Assembly: GCF_051020765.1 (NCBI RefSeq)
Contig: NC_134935.1
Location: 6,263,579-6,327,578 of the forward strand
Direction: 5' to 3'
DNA length: 64,000 nt
Source of the DNA: Lasioglossum baleicum
Taxonomy: Eukaryota; Arthropoda; Insecta; Hymenoptera; Halictidae
The notes under the pieces are model-generated. The model saw only the letters and a program-made list of their open reading frames with translations. It ran no database searches and was not told the DNA's origin. Shown here in pieces: positions 59,296 through 64,000 of this stretch (position 1 is its first letter; every line of letters begins with the position of its first letter). Both the position numbers and the translations under genes were made by a program.

Positions 59296-61604
59296 GGTCC
59301 ACACAACTTTATTATAAACAGCGTAATTATTTTCTTGCTAAACTCTTCAATTTATTTAACCACGTTAAGAAGAATCTTTCTAAACACACATCGTAGTAGA
59401 CAACGAAACGAACATTTCGGACGTGTTCACATTAACATATTTTTACAACAACGATCACATATTTCGAACAAAAAAATTTTCTGTTCTAAAATGGATTAAA
59501 AACTAAAATTAATTATTGGGAATGTCATTAAGACACTTCGATCGCGCGTATAAATTTTTCTGTGAATATTGAGGACAAGTTTATCTGGTGAATTCCCCAG
59601 CAGGGAAATTTACAGCCGCGATCTATTATTACAGAGATTGCAACTCGCGAGGCGGGTAAGGGCAGAGTACAATCGCAAGCTGGGTAATAAATAACGTCTG
59701 AAGAAGCTGTTGAAGTAGCCGCGAAGGGAAAATCCTGGTCGCTGAATCGGCGGCGACGAAACAAAGAATATGAAATATTGCACGGACAATTGTTCGACCG
59801 GTGATTTTCACTCGGAGACACCAACCCCGCGTCGGGATTTTCCTGACGCTTTGATCAACGACAGACTTCTTGAATACTTTCTGTCGCTTTGTTCTCCGCG
59901 AGAACAAATGAGGGAGGGAAAAGCCGATTTTTATTGAACCGTCTCCTCGGGAAATTTTTACATCGAACCGCACCGATTTCTGTTATAAGGTTCATTGCTG
60001 TATCGCTGCATACGGTGAGGCTTTACAAAATGTGGAGAAACATTTCCGAATAACGAAATTATATGTAAAACCTGTGTATTTGTTTAGTTAGAGTGTTATA
60101 CTGCACACTTACAGAGAATAAAGAATTGATAAAATGGTTTAAGTCACGAAAAATATAGAAATTTCTACTGTTATGAATTATTTTATAATGATCAGAATTA
60201 TTCTAATACATTGAGGGACATTTTCAAGTAATGTGAATTAGCCTAGAATTTATGAAAAATTACAATTTATTAAATACATATTATGTACTGTCACAGGTTA
60301 TATTATAAAAATCAGAATTAGAGAAAAATTTCATTCTCGATAACATAAATACGACTGACTTTTGATGGTGGCGTAAATAGTATCAAAAGAATTCGTTACA
60401 TTGGATTGGCCGGATATAAATGGCGGACTTTTCAGTGAGTATTCATACTATTGAAATGCTTTAATACTCCATCGAATATTTCAACCAAAGTGGCATTGAT
60501 TAAAGTCTCAATCATATCGGAAAGCTCTCGCCTATATCACATCGCAAGCGTAATGAAAAAGGGCTGAACAGTTTTTATTATACTAACCGGAGTGCCCTGT
60601 GAAGATTATTTATTCTGCTCGTTTAAATAATTTTTCATTCGATCCTGTATATGTATATATCTTGATACTGTGTTCATCACCGATAATCCGTGATTCGACA
60701 TTGGAAGGTATAAACCAGTTTTATACATTCATATAATTCTCGACTATGGAAAATTCAATTCTACAATATGAATAACGTGTCTACGTTCTTTAAAATTGAA
60801 TAAATCATTTGTTGGAGATTTAAAAGATACGTTTAATCTTTCTCCTCGTAAATCAGTAAAACCTTTTAAGCGACTTATTTATTAGATTTTCAAACTTTGC
60901 GTGGGCGTTTTCGAGCCGGTCTACTCCACACTCCTGCAACTAACTACTGCCCTTACATGGCTGACCACTGGAACCATTCTCCTCCTAGTTTTTCACTGGC
61001 AAACAGAAAATGACGCGATTGGTCTCGGTCCAGCGTGTGGATTCCGCGAATGTTGAGTTTCCGTGTAAAATTTCGACAGTCAAAGGTCGCTAACACGTCG
61101 ACGGCGAAGGAGACAGCACTTTGTCACACGGATGGTGACAAATAGCGCGCGCCACGCCGTCGAAGGTGCATTTAAATCGCGCGAAACCAACCAGCCGGCT
61201 TGGGGGCGGACTTTTACGAGGCAGCGCGCTAACAATGCCACTTGTTATGCGTATTTTCAGCGGGATCTCGCGGTCTGGAATGCCGCCAGAAGTCGAGGAC
61301 GGCGTATTTCGCCGGGGCAACGTCTGCCGTTTGCATTTACTGCATATTAAGCCAGTACACGCCGAGCCGCTTGCCAAATGGCCGATGCATCGAGAGATAC
61401 CTTGGCCACGGTTGATCCCGCCGACCGGCACGATACCATCTAATGGCGTAACTAGAACACTAATTGCCCCCGTGCGCCCTGTCCGTTCCCCAAAATAACC
61501 ATAATATCGGGCTACGATCACGGAAACGCATGGAGAAAGTACTCGTCGACCTTTTCCCTATTCGGACAAACCACTAAACCAATTCTTCTTTTGTATGAAA
61601 ATGT

Positions 61605-61985
61605 TCAAGAAAGGCTAGAATGTACAATTCGACAGAATTTTGTACAATTTTCATTTGCTTTGGATCTATCAGATGGATGCACAAGTTCGTGCCCGATTTG
61701 AAAATCAAATTCAATGGTTTTTTAAAGAATACGTAGTCACCACTCTTCTCTAAAACGGAACCTAACCCAGATCATTCTTTCCTGAAAATAATGGTGACTA
61801 TATAATTGATTAATAAAGCTTTACTCTTTAAAATTTAATCATTGAAATTTATTTTCAAATCTTGCACGAACGTATGCAATCATCTTATACGAAGGCTGTC
61901 CCAATTAAAAATAAGATTTCGTTTCATTCCACTTTATCAAAATTCGTCTACAAACATTGGAAAATGCACAAACATCCGCAGTCTG
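61605..61985. mobile_element. Long hAT-type element, sub-family 2, copy 2
   Basis: It aligns over its length with 58935-59295: AAGAAAGGCTAG(A/G)A(C/T)GTACAA at the left, CCTGAAAATAATGGTGA in the middle, CATCCGCAGTCTGGTCC at the right. Part of the inner foldback is deleted. Confidence 0.7.
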
Positions 61986-62639
61986 GTCCAGACAACTGCA
62001 AATTGGACCAAACAACTTGACGTTTTTTCTTATTAATTATTATAGAAGCATTGATTTACTAAATGGCGTGCGAAAGAGATTTCGAAGAGGAAAAAGGCGC
62101 TTTTTACAACGATTAGGGCATGTCAGACATTGACACGATTTTCCATCTGGGAACAATCCTCCCGATCGCCTGTTATCCTCGCATTAGATAGGACGATGCA
62201 CGGCTCGCTTCGATTGTTCGTCGTGTGCCCGATGCACCGTAAGATAAGCGGAAGATTCAGCTACCAGGGAAACAATGCTCGTGCGCCGGGAACTGGAAAC
62301 GCGGCGTAGATGGAGAAGTTTTGATCAGTCCTCGGTGAAAAGTTTCTTTGTTTCCGGCGACCGTCGTCGTTTAGCCGGAGTCCGACGCGATATCGGATCC
62401 ATCTGTCTTCGTAACGAACTCGGTGAAATATTACCGTAGATTCCCGCTCTACTCTTCTTGCGAAACTACCGAGATAACTTACCATCTTGTTCGGTGCCAT
62501 CGAATCTAAAGAGTTCGTCCGAAACGTTTGAGTTTTATTTCGAATTTTAATCCGCAGTAATTAGTACATGGCTCTTTTTCGTTCAAAGTAATACGTACAA
62601 AATGTTACTGATCTTATTTTTTAATATTTTCTTATGTCG

Positions 62640-62759
62640 TATTAGGTTTTCAGAGCCATCAACGTTTTTTGTATTCAGAACACATCGTTCTTCCATAAAA
62701 TGCTTACATATATTATTTCCTGGTCAATTAGAATAATATTTAAAAAAAGTTTTTAAAAG
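62640..62759 (+). repeat. Second copy of the 37.6-kb dispersed repeat, left part
   Basis: It contains TTTTTTGTATTCAGAACACA and TTCTTCCATAAA as at 37630-37670. The repeat resumes after the palindrome, with GCATGATACCGCAGTAATCG near 63278. Confidence 0.7.
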
Positions 62760-63259
62760 CCACGCTTATATTACAATGTACTAAAAAGGAGAAAATAATT
62801 TTTTCCTGGTTCTCCATAAAATACCAAATCTAGTTAAATGATTGGTAATATTTTTCCCCAAAATTTTAAGCAATTACTTGAAAATTTCTTCTGTTATAAA
62901 ATTAGTGTCGGAATAGATAGAAAAATTTAATATGTTGAATAAAATCATGACATTAGTGACTATATAATTTAATTTATAATTATAAATAAAAGCGTGGAAC
63001 GGCCTCGACGATTACGTCAATATAGTTTAGCGCTCCACGTTTTTATTTTTGTAGTCACTAATGTCAAGATTTTATTTAAATTGATATTAAATTGTTCTAT
63101 CTATTCCGACACTAATTTTATAACAGAAGAAATTTTGAACTAATTGCTTAAAATTTTGGGGAAAAATATTATCAATCATTTAACTGGATTCGGTATTTTA
63201 TGGAGAACCGGGAAAAATATTATTTTCTCTTTTTTAGTGCATTTTAATACAAGCGTGGT
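62760..63259. mobile_element. 500-bp palindromic TIR element
   Basis: Near-perfect inverted halves, beginning CCACGCTTATATTACAATG and ending with the near-complement finishing AATACAAGCGTGG. The centre lies around 63000 between two GTGGA(A/G)CG-like words. AT-rich with no coding capacity. Inserted into an older repeat. No clear target duplication was identified. Confidence 0.82.
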
Positions 63260-63985
63260 AATAATGTACGATCAAAGCATGATACCGCAGTAATCGGTGA
63301 CCTACCCTCCGATCTCGATAATTTTCGATTTTTCCAAATTCAGAGGGTAGGTAACTGTTCTAAAATAAAAATTGATTTAATTATTCGAGAATAACGTCGA
63401 GACGTGACGCGAAAATCATTTTGGAACGAGATCGAGTGTCGGACTTTCACGAGAGCCGGGTCAAGATCCACTAGAAATTGTGTCTTAGATGAAATGAAGG
63501 GATCTTCGATGCCTAAGCAGGGTCAAGACGTTCTCGTGACTCTATCAAGACCGACGGAAGAGCACTTGAAAACGAGATCGAGCCCGGATACGGATTTATG
63601 AAAATATAAAGTCGAGGTCAAGAATGCCGGGTGATAAAGTCGCAACGAGGAAAACGGCGGATCGAGATCGGGTCGAGAGTCTGTTCGACGGAGAGCCGAT
63701 TGATTATGATCTTGTTCGAGACACGGTGCATTTGTTAACGTGCTCGGCGTGGCTGTGACGAGATTAGATTAAGGTTATGAGAAAAAAAGATAAGTCTTCC
63801 CAGCGAAATCGCAATAACTCTGTGAAAGACTGGTAGATAAATTTTACGAAACAATAAACAATCGAGTCGTTATATTGGAACCGGTGCTTTCACCCTGTGG
63901 AACCCTAAAATATTGGAAACAATCAAACTGGCTTTTCTAATACATTTCTAATGTTGGGAAGGTAATTTAATGAATTGGTAATTAC
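63260..63985. other. Intron stretch, no gene seen
   Basis: It starts with the tail of the dispersed repeat, then moderately GC-rich unassigned sequence with GATCGAG and GTCAAGA words. No exon matching the SH2 continuation was found. Confidence 0.45.
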
Positions 63986-64000
63986 TAGACTGCGGATTTT
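63986..64000 (+). mobile_element. hAT-type MITE left end, cut by the window edge
   Basis: The last 15 bases, TAGACTGCGGATTTT, are the left terminus of the family. Flanking 8-mer GTAATTAC would be its target duplication if it repeats beyond the edge. Confidence 0.8.

Larger units (their letters stand above)
58475..62640 (+). other. spri: Start of the next sprint intron
   Basis: The intron runs from the donor at 58475 to beyond the window. It holds a C14 homopolymer at 58657-58670, a MITE end near 58875-58890, the repeat pair at 58935-59295 and 61605-61985, and GC-rich patches at 59.6-59.95 and 61.0-61.5 kb. The next exon (rest of SH2) is not visible in the window. Confidence 0.6.

Noticed and set aside
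1..64000. CRISPR array, phage, operon or other prokaryotic system
   Set aside because: No spaced direct repeats, no bacterial gene organisation, and spliced insect-type exons are present.

Overview
The window is eukaryotic, intron-dominated nuclear DNA. No CpG depletion is apparent by eye, there are several GC-rich patches, short terminal-inverted-repeat (TIR) elements are very dense, and there is only one recognisable gene. The gene content and the repeats suggest an insect, most plausibly a hymenopteran (bee, ant or wasp). That assignment is an inference from general character, not from a species-specific marker.

The gene is the 5' part of sprint (spri), the insect RIN-family (Ras and Rab interactor) Rab5 exchange factor, on the + strand. 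Two downstream coding exons are clear: 54423-54546, and 58283-58474, which carries the beginning of the SH2 domain. The rest of the gene (remaining SH2, VPS9 and RA domains) lies beyond the right edge. Upstream, three separate short coding exons each begin with ATG, end at a good splice donor and leave two bases of a split codon: 865-923, 20145-20209 and 32244-32368. All three join the 54423 exon in frame, so the window looks like the alternative-promoter region of sprint, with three N-termini of 19, 21 and 41 complete codons. The introns from these first exons to the common exon are about 53.5, 34.2 and 22 kb. A TAG|GTAAGT site at 34004/34005 behind a pyrimidine-rich stretch is a candidate recursive splice site.

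Layout: 1-923 GC-rich promoter, leader and first exon a; 924-19590 intron with TIR elements, including foldbacks at 7.0-7.4 kb and 15.7-16.3 kb; 19590-20209 GC-rich promoter, leader and first exon b; 20210-31880 intron with nested elements at 22.1-23.0 kb, a 137-bp-unit repeat at 27 kb and a mariner-like element at 30 kb; 31880-32368 promoter and first exon c; 32369-54422 intron with hAT, PIF/Harbinger and mariner-like elements and a 48-bp minisatellite just before the common exon; 54547-58282 second common intron; 58475-64000 third intron, ending in an AT-rich 500-bp palindrome and a truncated element.

The dominant repeat is a roughly 200-bp non-autonomous hAT-type element with TAGACTGCGG ends. 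Around 20 copies or fragments are visible. Two have perfect and one near-perfect 8-bp target duplications, and a further perfect 8-bp duplication flanks a copy nested in another element. I see no complete transposase, no rRNA, no convincing functional tRNA, no CRISPR and no second protein gene. I found no evidence of a novel multi-gene system; the most interesting signals are the alternative first exons with their promoters, the candidate recursive splice site and the layered transposon insertions.
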